Shown in pieces: positions 1 to 9,003 of a stretch of DNA of 64,000 nt. Under the pieces are notes generated by a model. That model saw only the letters and a list, made by a program, of their open reading frames with translations, made no database searches and was not told the DNA's origin. Source of the DNA: Tychonema sp. LEGE 06208 (lineage in GTDB: Bacteria > Cyanobacteriota > Cyanobacteriia > Cyanobacteriales > Microcoleaceae); NCBI RefSeq assembly GCF_015207505.1, contig NZ_JADEWT010000004.1, positions 52,296-116,295 of the forward strand. The letters run 5' to 3'. A program made the position numbers and the translations under genes. The stretch's first letter is position 1; each line of letters opens with the position of its first letter.

Positions 1-954
1 CACGGCTAATTGACTGGCAACTTCTCCTCCTTCGTGGCCTCCAACCCCATCGCAAACCATTGTTAAGTAAGGAATTAGTTTGTCGCCATCTGAAGTTTTA
101 CTAAATTGTAAATCCGCAGCAGTCGGATAGCAACTGTCTTCATTTTTGGCGCGCTGCGGCCCGGTATCAGTCATGCCTACTACTTCTAAGTGCAGGGGCA
201 ATAAAGCCGCTTGTTCTAATAATAAATCGTTGAGTTCTAGGGCGATCGCCTCTAAATTCATGCTGCTGCGGCGCATAAACAGACAAATCTCTCCGAGTCT
301 CGACTGCACCTCTGGCGCGGCAGATTCCACCAAACCAGACCAAACATCTCCCAAATCCTTAACCGTCGGTACAAAATTTCCAGGGTGCAGTTGCAGCAGG
401 CGTACCCGCCAACCTTCCACCCGCAAATTTTCCGGTACCAGCAAACTCGCAGCGACTCCTTGTTCCGAAAGCGGTGTCCACAGTTGAAGCATTTGCCACA
501 GCCAGTAAACTTGGCGCGCCGCACCGGTGTGAGCCCAAGCTTCTAAAATAGAAGGATGCAGGCTACCAAAATTATTAACTGGCACATTTTCCAGCAACAG
601 CACCTCAGTGGCTTCGGGTTCTTCCCCCACGGAACAAAAACCGTATACTTCCGGCGTATGCAGCCGTTGGGGATACAAATGCAGGTATGGCGCGATGCTA
701 TCGGGCAGTTGTTCGGGGACGCTAGGAGGAATAGATGGACGGCTTTCTAGCCAGAGTTGGGGTGCAATGACAAAATATCGATCGGCTATTACCTTACCCG
801 CCGGCACTTCCTCGGCTGCTGGGCCCACAGCCCACAAATACCGATAAATTAAATTGGTTTCGCAAGCTGCACAGTGCTGGCGGCCAAAGGTATTGCGGGG
901 TTCGGGACAGCTCAGATTCGGGCAATAAATGGGTTCTGAGAAACTACTAATCAT
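1..954 (-). CDS. PP2C-family Ser/Thr phosphatase, N-terminal part (cut by window edge)
   Basis: The frame is open from an ATG at 954 to base 1 (318 codons), so the C-terminus lies outside the window. Residues 11-31 hold a zinc-ribbon-like C-x4-C-x11-C-x2-C pattern. A long middle region follows that I do not recognise. From about residue 265 the protein reads as a PP2C catalytic domain, with TDTGPQRAKNEDS and then VCDGVGGHEGGE, the latter carrying the metal-binding DGxGGH. PP2C enzymes remove phosphate from Ser/Thr and are Mg/Mn dependent. A PP2C with an N-terminal zinc ribbon is typical of cyanobacterial signalling phosphatases paired with Ser/Thr kinases, but no kinase is visible here. It is divergent from the NfeD gene. 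Confidence 0.88.
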   Translation of the reverse strand, partial: MISSFSEPIYCPNLSCPEPRNTFGRQHCAACETNLIYRYLWAVGPAAEEVPAGKVIADRYFVIAPQLWLESRPSIPPSVPEQLPDSIAPYLHLYPQRLHTPEVYGFCSVGEEPEATEVLLLENVPVNNFGSLHPSILEAWAHTGAARQVYWLWQMLQLWTPLSEQGVAASLLVPENLRVEGWRVRLLQLHPGNFVPTVKDLGDVWSGLVESAAPEVQSRLGEICLFMRRSSMNLEAIALELNDLLLEQAALLPLHLEVVGMTDTGPQRAKNEDSCYPTAADLQFSKTSDGDKLIPYLTMVCDGVGGHEGGEVASQLAV

Positions 955-1293
955 ATCGAAAGAGTTTGTGTAAAAACATTCTGAAGATATTTGATTCTCC
1001 AGCTCCAATTCACGAGCTTGAGAATAAACTGATTTTAGCCCCTATCAATTTTTTAACTGCCTTTGGGGCGCTAGAAATTGTAGTTGCTGCCAATGGAGAT
1101 CGGCTAGAATTGTAATCTAAGTTACTAAAACTTTAACTTTGAGTACGATCGAACCCTGACTGGGGCCGGAGCAGCCTCAACCCGATACCGCGATCGGGCC
1201 AGCAATTCGCAAACCCTTGCAGAGTCTGTTGTTGGCACTTTTAAAATCTCAAATTTCCAATCTAAGATATTTCATAGTATCACCAATTCTTTT
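955..1293. other. Intergenic region between divergent PP2C and NfeD genes
   Basis: About 340 bases without a supportable gene. It must hold the promoters of both flanking divergent genes, but I cannot point to a convincing -10/-35 pair. No structured RNA or repeat was recognised. Confidence 0.5.
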
Positions 1294-1725
1294 ATGATCT
1301 TGACTCCCACGCTTCTTTGGCTGCTAGCTGGGACTTTGCTCTGTTTGGCAGAGTTATTTCTCCCGACTGCTTTTGTGGCTTTTATGATGGGGCTGAGCGC
1401 CTTCGCTGTAGCTGGATGCTCTCTAGTTTTACCTTATGTTAATTTACAGATATTCCTGTGGATGGTATTTTCGACAGTTTTTGTGCTGGTCTCCCGGCGC
1501 TTGATACCAAAAGGCAAGGTAAGGGCGATCGCAGATTCTCACGAAGCTAAAACTTTAACAGAAATTCCCCCCGGCGAAGCTGGACGGGTGATTTATGAGG
1601 GGAATTCTTGGCAAGCTCGTTGCGAAGACACCAAGGCCACCATCCCTCCCAACCAAAACGTCATTGTCGTGGGACGAAAAGGCACTACTTTGATAGTTTT
1701 ACCAGAAAACTTATTGCATTCTTAA
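1294..1725 (+). CDS. NfeD-like membrane protein
   Basis: A 143-residue protein with two hydrophobic segments (about 5-55 and 50-68) followed by a small beta-rich soluble tail containing GEAGRVIYEGNSW and ending near VVGRKGTTLIVLP. This is the layout of short NfeD proteins: a membrane anchor plus an OB-fold. NfeD proteins work with SPFH/stomatin-type scaffolds in membrane microdomain organisation. Here the next gene on the same strand is an SPFH protein, which fits the usual NfeD-SPFH pairing, although the two are separated by about 180 bases of tandem repeats rather than tightly coupled. The family call rests on topology, motif pattern and neighbourhood. Confidence 0.85.
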   Translation: MILTPTLLWLLAGTLLCLAELFLPTAFVAFMMGLSAFAVAGCSLVLPYVNLQIFLWMVFSTVFVLVSRRLIPKGKVRAIADSHEAKTLTEIPPGEAGRVIYEGNSWQARCEDTKATIPPNQNVIVVGRKGTTLIVLPENLLHS

Positions 1726-1739
1726 ACCAAATGCGTAAT

Positions 1740-1880
1740 TAGTCAGTAGTCAGTAGTCAGTAGTCAGTAGTCAGTAGTCAGTAGTCATTAGTCAGTAGTC
1801 AGTAGTCATTAGTCAGTAGTCATTAGTGAACAACAGTCAACAGTTAACAATCAACAGTCAACAGTCAACAGTTAACATTC
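1740..1880. repeat. Heptanucleotide tandem repeats (AGTCAGT-type, then CAACAGT-type)
   Basis: From 1740 to about 1827 the heptamer GTCAGTA/GTCATTA is repeated about a dozen times. From about 1830 to 1880 it switches to CAACAGT and CAACAGTTAA variants. Period-7 short tandem repeats (STRRs) are well known in filamentous cyanobacteria. The array fills the gap between NfeD and the SPFH gene and ends only about 20 bases before the latter's ribosome binding site. Confidence 0.85.
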
Positions 1881-1907
1881 AACATTCAAAATTGATAGGA
1901 GGCAACT

Positions 1908-2867
1908 GTGGAACAATTATTTTTACTCGTGTTTTTAGCATTAGGCGGTTCAGCCCTCGCAGGTTCCGTCAAGATTATCAATCAGGGAAATCAAGCATTA
2001 GTAGAGACTTTAGGTAAATATAATGGCAAGAAACTCGAACCTGGTTTGAATTTTGTGACACCGTTTTTCGATCGCGTAGTTTACGAGCAAACTATTCGGG
2101 AAAAAGTCTTAGATGTTCCCCCGCAAGCTTGTATTACCCGCGACAACGTTTCGATCACGGTTGATGCTGTGGTTTACTGGCGAATTGTAGACTTGGACAA
2201 AGCCTGTTACAAAGTTGAGAATCTTCAGTCAGCAATGGTAAATATGGTGCTGACTCAAATTCGCGCGGAAATGGGTCAACTGGATCTCGAACAAACTTTT
2301 ACGGCTCGTTCTCAAATTAATGAAATCTTGCTCAAAGATTTAGATATTGTTACCGATCCTTGGGGAGTGAAAGTAACGCGGGTAGAATTGCGCGATATTA
2401 TCCCTTCTAAAACTGTACAGGAATCGATGGAATTGCAGATGGCAGCCGATCGCCGGAAGCGGGCGTCGATTTTGACATCCGAGGGCGAACGCGAGTCAGC
2501 AGTTAACAGCGCCAAAGGTAAGGCGGAAGCGCAGGTTTTGGATGCAGAAGCGCGCCAAAAAGCTACTATTTTGGAGGCGGAAGCTCAACAAAAGGCGATC
2601 GTCCTGAAAGCCCAAGCAGAACGCCAAAGTCAGGTTTTGAAAGCACAAGCTACTTCTGAGGCTTTGCAAATTATCGGCAAAACCCTGCAAAATGACCCCA
2701 ATGCGCGGGAAGCTTTACAGTTTTTGTTAGCTCAAAATTATCTGGATATGGGCTTAAAAATTGGCAGCAGCGACAGCAGCAAGGTGATGTTTATGGATCC
2801 GCGCAGCATCCCCGCTACGATGGAAGGATTGCGATCGATCGTTGGGGAAGGTAATAAGATTGATTAG
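1908..2867 (+). CDS. SPFH/stomatin (paraslipin-like) membrane scaffold protein
   Basis: A 319-residue protein starting at GTG, chosen because AGGAGG lies 5 bases upstream. An N-terminal hydrophobic segment (1-20) is followed by an SPFH domain (about 24-200) with the family signatures [26 protein letters not shown] and VELRDIIPS. The C-terminal third (about 200-265) is an Ala/Glu/Gln-rich coiled coil with repeated AEAQQKA-like units, typical of oligomerising stomatins. Such proteins form large membrane-bound ring assemblies that organise membrane microdomains and modulate proteases or channels. The NfeD-like gene just upstream is the usual partner. Function is assigned at family level only. 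Confidence 0.9.
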   Translation: MEQLFLLVFLALGGSALAGSVKIINQGNQALVETLGKYNGKKLEPGLNFVTPFFDRVVYEQTIREKVLDVPPQACITRDNVSITVDAVVYWRIVDLDKACYKVENLQSAMVNMVLTQIRAEMGQLDLEQTFTARSQINEILLKDLDIVTDPWGVKVTRVELRDIIPSKTVQESMELQMAADRRKRASILTSEGERESAVNSAKGKAEAQVLDAEARQKATILEAEAQQKAIVLKAQAERQSQVLKAQATSEALQIIGKTLQNDPNAREALQFLLAQNYLDMGLKIGSSDSSKVMFMDPRSIPATMEGLRSIVGEGNKID

Positions 2868-2970
2868 TCATTAGTCATTAGTCATTAGTCATTAGTTGGG
2901 AATAGGTAATTGGTAATTGGTTGCTTTTTGTTGAGAAAATTAGCTATTCCCAATTCCCAATTCCTAATTA
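2866..2970. repeat. Short tandem repeats after the SPFH gene
   Basis: TTAGTCA heptamers (about four copies, 2866-2896) are followed by GGTAATT heptamers and an imperfect inverted AATTCCCAATTCC stretch. They separate the convergent SPFH and Fur-family genes. No strong intrinsic terminator is obvious. Confidence 0.6.
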
Positions 2971-2976
2971 CCAAAT

Positions 2977-3369
2977 TTAAGATTGTTGAGCGAGAGTACA
3001 CCGATCGCACAATCCGAAAAACTCCAAAGTATGATAATAAATCTTGAAAGAATGAGATTGTTGTAATTGGCTTTCTAGGTGATGGACGGGGCACTCATCG
3101 ATCGTGATGGACGCGCCACATTCGAGACAAGTGAGGTGATGTTGGTCTTGGTGGGCGGCACCGTAGAGAGATTCGCCGCTAGCGAGGGTTCTGACGTGAA
3201 CGAAGCCCTCCCGCTTCAAACCGTCGAGGGAACGGTAAACAGTTGCTAAACCCATGCTTTGGTCGCTGTTTCGCAGTTCTAGATAGATATCTTGCGCTGA
3301 GAGCGATCGATTCAGGACTTTGAGCAAGTTTAAAATACGCTCCTGACTGCGGGTGCGGTTGGTTCTCAT
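2977..3369 (-). CDS. zur: Fur-family transcriptional repressor, Zur (FurB)-like
   Basis: A 130-residue protein of normal Fur-family length. The N-terminal winged helix contains SAQDIYLELR and GLATVYRSLDGL, the DNA-recognition helix region. The dimerisation domain has HHLTCLECG and a C-terminal GLCDRC, the two CxxC pairs that bind the structural zinc, plus His residues in DQHHL. The sequence pattern, especially YYHTLEFFGLCDRC, resembles the cyanobacterial zinc regulator Zur/FurB more than Fur (iron) or PerR (peroxide), but the subtype is from memory of the family and not a computed match. No zinc transporter gene sits beside it here; the only ZIP-like sequence in the window is a fragment at about 47 kb. 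Confidence 0.78.
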   Translation of the reverse strand: MRTNRTRSQERILNLLKVLNRSLSAQDIYLELRNSDQSMGLATVYRSLDGLKREGFVHVRTLASGESLYGAAHQDQHHLTCLECGASITIDECPVHHLESQLQQSHSFKIYYHTLEFFGLCDRCTLAQQS

Positions 3370-3637
3370 AATTTTTTTGTGTAATCTGCTGAAATCACAT
3401 TTGTCCCTGCTTCTAGGCTATCTTACTCGGGAGAGTCAGTTGGTTTTAGATTTGAGATTTGAGATTTACTTGCTGCAGATCGATCTGGGAACACCAACAG
3501 CAGTCTAAAATTTTGGGTACTCCACGACGATTTTCCGGGGGTGGTAGCAGTTTCTTGGAGTTCCCAGGTCGATCGCGCGCAACCTGGTTGTAGAATACAA
3601 TGGCGCTAACTTGCACATCACCCACCGCAACATTCCC

Positions 3638-3922
3638 GTGACTCAGAAATATCTTGCCCAAATCTATGTTACCCTCCGCCCTTCGGTTTTAGACCCGGCC
3701 GGTACTGCCGTACAGTCCGGTTTGCAACACATGGGATACGACAATGTTGAGGGCGTCCGCATCGGAAAATACGTTGAATTGACGCTGACTGCTGCGGGCG
3801 AATCGGAGGCCCGCGAACAACTCGATCGCGTTTGCGACCAACTTTTGGCAAATCCAGTTATTGAAAACTATCGCTTTGAGTTGACTGCAATTCCTGTTGC
3901 TGTAGAAACAGCGGGGGTATAG
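3638..3922 (+). CDS. purS: Phosphoribosylformylglycinamidine synthase subunit PurS
   Basis: A protein of 94 residues starting at GTG 3638 (reading MTQKYLAQIYVTLRPSV). This start is preferred over an in-frame TTG at 3611 because PurS proteins normally begin here and are 80-95 residues long. Conserved features are VLDPAGTAVQSGLQ and VEGVRIGKYVEL. PurS is the small bridging subunit of the PurLQS complex that converts FGAR to FGAM in de novo purine synthesis, helping to channel ammonia from PurQ to PurL. purQ follows after a 2-base gap, so the two are almost certainly co-transcribed. purL is not in this window. Confidence 0.93.
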   Translation: MTQKYLAQIYVTLRPSVLDPAGTAVQSGLQHMGYDNVEGVRIGKYVELTLTAAGESEAREQLDRVCDQLLANPVIENYRFELTAIPVAVETAGV

Positions 3923-3924
3923 GA

Positions 3925-4626
3925 ATGAAATTTGGAGTTATTGTTTTTCCCGGTTCAAATTGCGATCGCGATGTGGTGTGGGTGACTCAAGGGTTACTCC
4001 ACCAACCGACGCGGATGATTTGGCACGAAGATACCGATATTTCGGATATTGATATCATTGTAATTCCCGGCGGTTTCAGTTACGGAGATTATTTGCGGTG
4101 CGGCGCGATCGCCCGTTTTTCTCCGGCGATGCGAGCTACGGCAGAACACGCCAAACAAGGTAAACTTGTACTCGGCATCTGCAACGGTTTTCAGGTGTTG
4201 ACAGAAGCGGGTTTGCTCCCCGGTGCTCTGGTGCGGAATGCGGGATTGAATTTTATTTGCGATCGCGCTTCGTTGAAAGTTGAACGCGGTAATACTCGTT
4301 GGACTGCAGCTTATACTACGGGTGAAATCATCGATTTGCCGATCGCCCACGGTGAAGGCAACTATTATGCTGATGCGGATACTTTGGCAGAGTTGGAAGA
4401 ACACGATCAAGTGTTATTTCGCTACTGCACAGAGGCGGGCAAAATTAGCGATGCAGGGAATCCAAACGGTTCGTTAAATAATATTGCGGGCCTTTGCAAT
4501 CGGGCTGGCAATGTGTTAGGAATGATGCCGCATCCTGAGAGAGCATCCGATCCGATGTTGGGCGAAACAGATGGGGTGAAATTGTTTCAAGGGTTGCTGA
4601 TGGCAACTGTGGCGGCTGTTTTGTAG
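3925..4626 (+). CDS. purQ: Phosphoribosylformylglycinamidine synthase subunit PurQ (glutaminase)
   Basis: A 233-residue class I glutamine amidotransferase. The nucleophile motif LGICNGFQV carries the catalytic Cys, and the His-Glu pair is in MMPHPERASD near the C-terminus. VFPGSNCDRD at the N-terminus and IPGGFSYGDYLR are PurQ signatures. It hydrolyses glutamine and supplies ammonia to PurL for FGAM formation in purine biosynthesis. It lies 2 bases after purS. Length and motifs are complete, with no sign of damage. Confidence 0.96.
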   Translation: MKFGVIVFPGSNCDRDVVWVTQGLLHQPTRMIWHEDTDISDIDIIVIPGGFSYGDYLRCGAIARFSPAMRATAEHAKQGKLVLGICNGFQVLTEAGLLPGALVRNAGLNFICDRASLKVERGNTRWTAAYTTGEIIDLPIAHGEGNYYADADTLAELEEHDQVLFRYCTEAGKISDAGNPNGSLNNIAGLCNRAGNVLGMMPHPERASDPMLGETDGVKLFQGLLMATVAAVL

Positions 4627-4655
4627 TTCATATTTACGACATTGTTGTAGATACC

Positions 4656-4743
4656 GTAGGGTGCGTCGCTCTTGTAGGGAAACGGCATTGCCGTGTCCCT
4701 ACTTTTCAGGGACACTCGAAAATCTCGCAGCGACGCATCCTAC
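4656..4743. repeat. Dispersed palindrome GTAGGGTGCGTCGC...GCGACGCATCCTAC with nested hairpin
   Basis: The outer arms (4656-4669 and 4730-4743) are complementary with one mismatch. Inside lies a second hairpin, GTAGGGA...TCCCTAC (4674-4702), with an ACGGCA/TGCCGT core. The nested unit is the same type as the tandem array at 54.9 kb, and relatives of the outer palindrome occur near 5620-5690 and 43867-43930. It could also stop transcription behind purQ. Confidence 0.75.
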
Positions 4744-4796
4744 AAAATTAAAAATGCTAAAATGATTTGAGAGTCAATACATCGGAGAACAGTCCT

Positions 4797-5600
4797 ATGC
4801 CTTCACCTTTTCCTGGAATGGACCCCTACTTAGAACACCCCGATTTCTGGCAGGAAACTCACAATCGATTGATTATCGCGATCGCTGATACCATCATGCC
4901 TCAAATTCGCCCTAAATATGAGGTGGCAATCGACAAACGCATCTATGAAATTACCGATCCAAATGACAGTAACAGCGACTCGCTTTTAGTCGGTATCCCC
5001 GATGTCGCGATTAAGCGTCAATCTAATAACCCCAATATTCCTACAGGTTCAGTTGCCACTTTAACTATAACACTTCCGACTACCGTTAAAGTGCCTGCTC
5101 CTCAAAAAATCAAACAGACTTACTTGGAAGTGCGAGAAATGGCAACTAAACAAGTTGTCACCGCTATTGAAATTCTTTCTCCTGTCAACAAACGTAGTGG
5201 AGAAGGAAGAATTACGTATCTCAAAAAACGCCAGAGTATTTTAGGTAGCTTAACCAATTTAGTGGAAATCGATTTACTACGAAAATGGGAATCTATGCCC
5301 ATTCTTAACAATTCCATTCAAAGCGATTATCGGATTTTAGTCAGTCCCAGTAATCGCCGTCCGTTTGCCGAACTTTATGCTTTTAATCTCCGCGATTCTC
5401 TACCTATATTTCCGCTTCCCTTGCGCGAGGAAGATGTAGAACCTATTGTTAACTTACCAGAATTATTTGCAGGTGTTTACGATCGCGCTGGCTATGATTA
5501 TCGGATCGATTACGATCGAGAACCCGTACCGTCTCTAGCGGAAGAAGATCGGGTTTGGGCTACCCAAATTTTGCAAGAAAAAGAACTTCGAGATAATTAA
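4797..5600 (+). CDS. DUF4058 family protein
   Basis: A 267-residue protein beginning MPSPFPGMDPYLEHPDFW, the hallmark opening of DUF4058. The ATG at 4797 is preferred over an in-frame TTG at 4767 because GGAG lies 9 bases upstream and family members start here. Further family-type segments are YLEVREM...VTAIEILSPVNK, whose spaced acidic/Lys residues recall PD-(D/E)XK-like nuclease cores, although that is inference. DUF4058 is greatly expanded in filamentous cyanobacteria and has no established function. No signal peptide or membrane segment is present. It stands alone between two dispersed palindromic repeats. Confidence 0.85.
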   Translation: MPSPFPGMDPYLEHPDFWQETHNRLIIAIADTIMPQIRPKYEVAIDKRIYEITDPNDSNSDSLLVGIPDVAIKRQSNNPNIPTGSVATLTITLPTTVKVPAPQKIKQTYLEVREMATKQVVTAIEILSPVNKRSGEGRITYLKKRQSILGSLTNLVEIDLLRKWESMPILNNSIQSDYRILVSPSNRRPFAELYAFNLRDSLPIFPLPLREEDVEPIVNLPELFAGVYDRAGYDYRIDYDREPVPSLAEEDRVWATQILQEKELRDN

Positions 5601-5701
5601 TTATATTTTACTTTATATCCTAGGGTTAGTCGCGAGCGACCATCTCTAAATCAACTTGAAAATTTCGCAGCGAGGCACCCTACAAATATCTCGCATCTTA
5701 G

Positions 5702-6264
5702 CTATGATAATTCACGCAATATTGTTTCTATCGTCACATCTGGCAGACCAAGCAACTGAGCGATTTGGCAGGGTTCGATACCTTGACTGTGCAACTTACA
5801 AACGACTTCAGCAACATCAATTTCTAGCCGTTCGATCTGAGTTTTGAATTTCGATTCAGTGGCGTATTTGTTGTCAGATTTGCTAGGCCCAGAAAGACAG
5901 GGGTTGAGGTTGAGGGTGTGGACGTATTCGACGTATTGAATATAATCTCTACCGAAGTTTGAAGTATTGCTAATATTTCTGCGATCGATCGCAGCTTTGA
6001 GATTGCCTTTTTGCATCTCTTCATTCATAACTACCGATAGAGTTTTGAGTAGCTTGTAGCCGACTTCTCGGACATATTTTGTAGTGTAGCGGGTGTCACG
6101 GGCGATCGCTTCGTAGGTTTTGCCATCATACATTCCCTGAAACAGTAGTCGTTGCAGCGTGTTGAGATGTTTGCCAGTTTTCTCAAAGATCAGGAATCAA
6201 CTAATTTCAGCAGTTCGTTTTCGTCAGGGACGGCTTGCAACGGGCTAGCATCGTTGGGCTGCAT
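5702..6264 (-). pseudogene. vMAP-N-like helix-turn-helix gene, broken by one frameshift
   Basis: Two frames on this strand join into one protein. The first, from ATG 6264, reads MQPNDASP...ENELLKLVDS and hits a stop near 6190. The next frame continues directly with LIFEKTGKHLNTLQRLLFQG, then MYDGKTYEAIARDTRY and TTKYVREVGYKL. Together these match the N-terminal HTH domain seen in cyanobacterial proteins linked to vWA-MoxR-associated conflict systems. A single missing base near 6190 (GATTCCTGATC where GATTCCCTGATC would restore the frame) explains the break. The C-terminal half (LEIDVAEVVCKLHSQGIEP...LGLPDVTIETIL) looks like a second HTH. Either a real mutation or a sequencing error is possible. 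Confidence 0.7.
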
Positions 6265-6407
6265 GGGTTGAGTAAGGGCAAAATAAAATTGTGTGAAACT
6301 TCGGGCTTTTTCAGTCTTTTTCGGGCTTTTTTGGTCAAGACATAAGTGAGACAGATGAGGTACATTCTGAATCAGTTTATTTGTACCAACACGAAGTGAG
6401 CGACACA

Positions 6408-8723
6408 ATGCCTGACAATTTAGCTCTGCTGGACAAAAGCGATGAAATACTGAACAGTGATAGCGGGGAGAGTCAAGAGGATTGCGGTTGTCCCTTCAAA
6501 AAAGCCGCGACTCAAGAGACGGTATCGAATGCTCAGAATGTTCAGGGTATTCTCAACCTGGCGGGCAACGATACGCTAGAAGGCTCTGTCACGCAAGACT
6601 TTTTGAATGGTAACACGGGAAAGGACTTTATCTCCGGTAGTGTTGATGGGGATATCGGGCGATCGACTTCTCAAGTCAGCAGTGGTTCACTTTCAAGCGA
6701 TGGTAGTGCTTACATTTTAACTGAGGGAAGCGACACATTTACGATCGCGATCGGCTTGCTGGATACCCTCATAGGAGGTTTGCGGGGTTTAGGCGGTGCG
6801 GATTCGATTACTGGCTCAGAATCCGGGGATATCGTCTATGGCGATGAAGGAAATGACAGCATTGAGGGCCTCGGTGGTGCTGATTTGCTCTACGGCGGTG
6901 CGGGAAACGATTTTCTGAGTGGCGGTGCGGGCCAAAATGGTCTGCTTGGCGGTGAAGGTGCAGACACCTTGCAGGGTGGTGAAACTGCTGATGGTGTTAA
7001 CGGAAACGCAGGTAAGGACGTAATCTTCGGTGCTGGCGGAGACGACTTTTTGCGAGGTGGTCGCGGTAACGATATTGTGAATGGGGAAGATGGCGATGAC
7101 TTCCTGATTGGCGATTTGGGCAATGACACTCTGACTGGTGGTGCAGGTCAAGATATATTTTTTCTGCGCTCTGAGGCGGCTTTAGGCTCTCCTACGTTTG
7201 ACTTAATCACCGACTTTCAAAGAACAATTGATTTCATCGGACTTAGTACAAATCTTAGGGAATCCGATATTGTTTTGGAGTCGAAAGTGCAGCCGTCTGG
7301 TGGTTCTGCTGTGGATATTAAGGTGGCTGCAACAGGGTCATTGTTAGGTACTGTTTTGGGAGTGACACCGGACGATTTAAAAGGTCGTTTCAGACCTTAT
7401 GATGTGGAACCAGAGCGTCCTGAAGATAAAGTTACAATTGATTTACCGGAAGTAACAGAGCTATCTGAAAACAGATTTCAGATGGAGTTTCCGGCGAGTG
7501 ATGGTAGCAAATATACAGTAGTTTTTCAAGATGATGCTGACGGACGTTTCGTAGAGTCAGTTATATTTGTACCCAATCGCACAACGGGTGTTCGTGGTAG
7601 TACAACGCGCTTGAGTCGAGATGGTACAAGCGCGGATATTACTCTTGAAGGCTCTAATGAAACTGTACGAGTTGAGTCTCGCCAGAACGCTGAAAATGGC
7701 AATCAGGATGAAGGTGTAATATCGCGGATCAAAGATGGTCAGATTTTTGATACTGTAACTTTTCCTCTGCCAATTGAGCCGACCGTACCTACTAATCCTG
7801 AGCCACCAGTTACTCCTCCGACCGTTGGTCAACCAGATTTTGCGACAAATTGTCAGCCGCTTAAAGACTTCTGTGAAGGAATTGGCAAAGTGGCTAAAGT
7901 GGTGGATTTTGTTGCTAACGTTGCATTAGTTACTGGTATATTGTTTGCTGCTCCTAGTGGGGGACTTAGCGCATCACTTGACGTTATTGGACTAGGATTG
8001 AAGGGAGTATCAACGGCGTTGACAGTCATTGACTACAGTTGCAAACTTCTTACAGGTAGCGATAAAGACCTTGGTGATGCGGTAATTGATCAATTGAAGG
8101 GAATAGGAATTGAGAAAGCTCTCAAATCCGCAGGACTTGCTGAAGACTTAGAAAATGCTGTAGGAGGTACTTTAGATTTATCTTCATCTACTAAGGATCT
8201 CATTGATTCATTTGGGGAAGAGGAGCCGACAGAACCTTCTAAAACAAACTTTTTGCCTCAGATCCGAAAGTTTCTTGCTAAAAAGTATAATTTTCCATTA
8301 GACTTTTGCGACAAACCTGCAACTACGCCTGAACCAGCACCAACTTGTTTGCCAGGAGGAGGTTCATCCATTAAAGTAGAACTCATCCCTGACCGCATCC
8401 CCTATGGACAAACGGCACAATACACACTAACATACTGCGATCCAATAAACGACATAGACAATTTTCTCGTACAACTTGATACAAGAAGTGGAACACAAAC
8501 CAAAATCATTCCCGTTTCCTCTTCCAGTGGGACGATAAGTTTTGGGATACGAAACAAGCCAAACGCTTTTGGGGACTGTATTACATCAGGTCAATCCGTG
8601 AGGGTTTCAGCTAGAAATGGCAATCGCGACTTAAATTCTATTTCAAATTTCACAAATTTTGGTCTTGATGGTGGATTACGTGATGGCCCCATTTCTAGTT
8701 ACTGTGATGTAGAGTTGGTTTAA
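6408..8723 (+). CDS. RTX-type (hemolysin-type) calcium-binding repeat protein
   Basis: A 771-residue protein from ATG 6408; an in-frame TTG 27 bases upstream is less likely. Residues about 127-253 contain a run of glycine/aspartate nonapeptides such as GGAGNDFLSG, GGRGNDIVNG and GDLGNDTLTG, which fold into a calcium-binding beta roll. After it come a beta-rich region (about 265-455), a Pro/Thr linker (PTVPTNPEPPVTPPTV) and a C-terminal region with a hydrophobic stretch (VDFVANVALVTGILFAAPSG) and several Cys. RTX proteins are usually exported by type I secretion using an uncleaved C-terminal signal. No T1SS genes are adjacent, and no N-terminal signal peptide is visible. The substrate or role cannot be stated. 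Confidence 0.85.
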   Translation: MPDNLALLDKSDEILNSDSGESQEDCGCPFKKAATQETVSNAQNVQGILNLAGNDTLEGSVTQDFLNGNTGKDFISGSVDGDIGRSTSQVSSGSLSSDGSAYILTEGSDTFTIAIGLLDTLIGGLRGLGGADSITGSESGDIVYGDEGNDSIEGLGGADLLYGGAGNDFLSGGAGQNGLLGGEGADTLQGGETADGVNGNAGKDVIFGAGGDDFLRGGRGNDIVNGEDGDDFLIGDLGNDTLTGGAGQDIFFLRSEAALGSPTFDLITDFQRTIDFIGLSTNLRESDIVLESKVQPSGGSAVDIKVAATGSLLGTVLGVTPDDLKGRFRPYDVEPERPEDKVTIDLPEVTELSENRFQMEFPASDGSKYTVVFQDDADGRFVESVIFVPNRTTGVRGSTTRLSRDGTSADITLEGSNETVRVESRQNAENGNQDEGVISRIKDGQIFDTVTFPLPIEPTVPTNPEPPVTPPTVGQPDFATNCQPLKDFCEGIGKVAKVVDFVANVALVTGILFAAPSGGLSASLDVIGLGLKGVSTALTVIDYSCKLLTGSDKDLGDAVIDQLKGIGIEKALKSAGLAEDLENAVGGTLDLSSSTKDLIDSFGEEEPTEPSKTNFLPQIRKFLAKKYNFPLDFCDKPATTPEPAPTCLPGGGSSIKVELIPDRIPYGQTAQYTLTYCDPINDIDNFLVQLDTRSGTQTKIIPVSSSSGTISFGIRNKPNAFGDCITSGQSVRVSARNGNRDLNSISNFTNFGLDGGLRDGPISSYCDVELV

Positions 8724-8787
8724 GGGCGATCGGATTTTTGGGTCGATTCGGGCGATCTAATTTGAAATCCTCGGCGGTTGGAATCCC

Positions 8788-8901
8788 GGCGGTTGGAAAC
8801 CGCGTCTACACAAACGATGTCCGCCTACGCGGACTAAGAAATAACCCAATCTTCAACCCGCGAAGGCGGGTTTTGTTTTTGTAGCCGCGGTTTCAACCGC
8901 C
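8788..8901. repeat. Large dispersed palindrome with two inner hairpins
   Basis: The outer arms, GGCGGTTGG...CTACA and TGTAG...CAACCGCC, are complementary over about 25 bases with few mismatches. Two internal hairpins follow: GTCCGC-CTAC-GCGGAC (8819-8834) and AACCCGC-GAAG-GCGGGTT (8855-8872), the latter trailed by TTGTTTTT. It is a mobile-repeat-like cyanobacterial element and may double as a terminator for the RTX gene. A half-copy sits at about 46 kb. Confidence 0.75.
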
Positions 8902-9003
8902 GGGGTTTTTTGGGTTTCAACCGCCGGGTTTTTGGGTGGATGGGCGATCGGATTTTTGGTTGATGGGCGATCGGGCTATAATACAGAAAACTTGACAACA
9001 AAA

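Noticed and set aside
6816..7151. Minus-strand frames opposite the RTX repeats
   Set aside because: Low-complexity shadow of the glycine/aspartate nonapeptides, with no family features.
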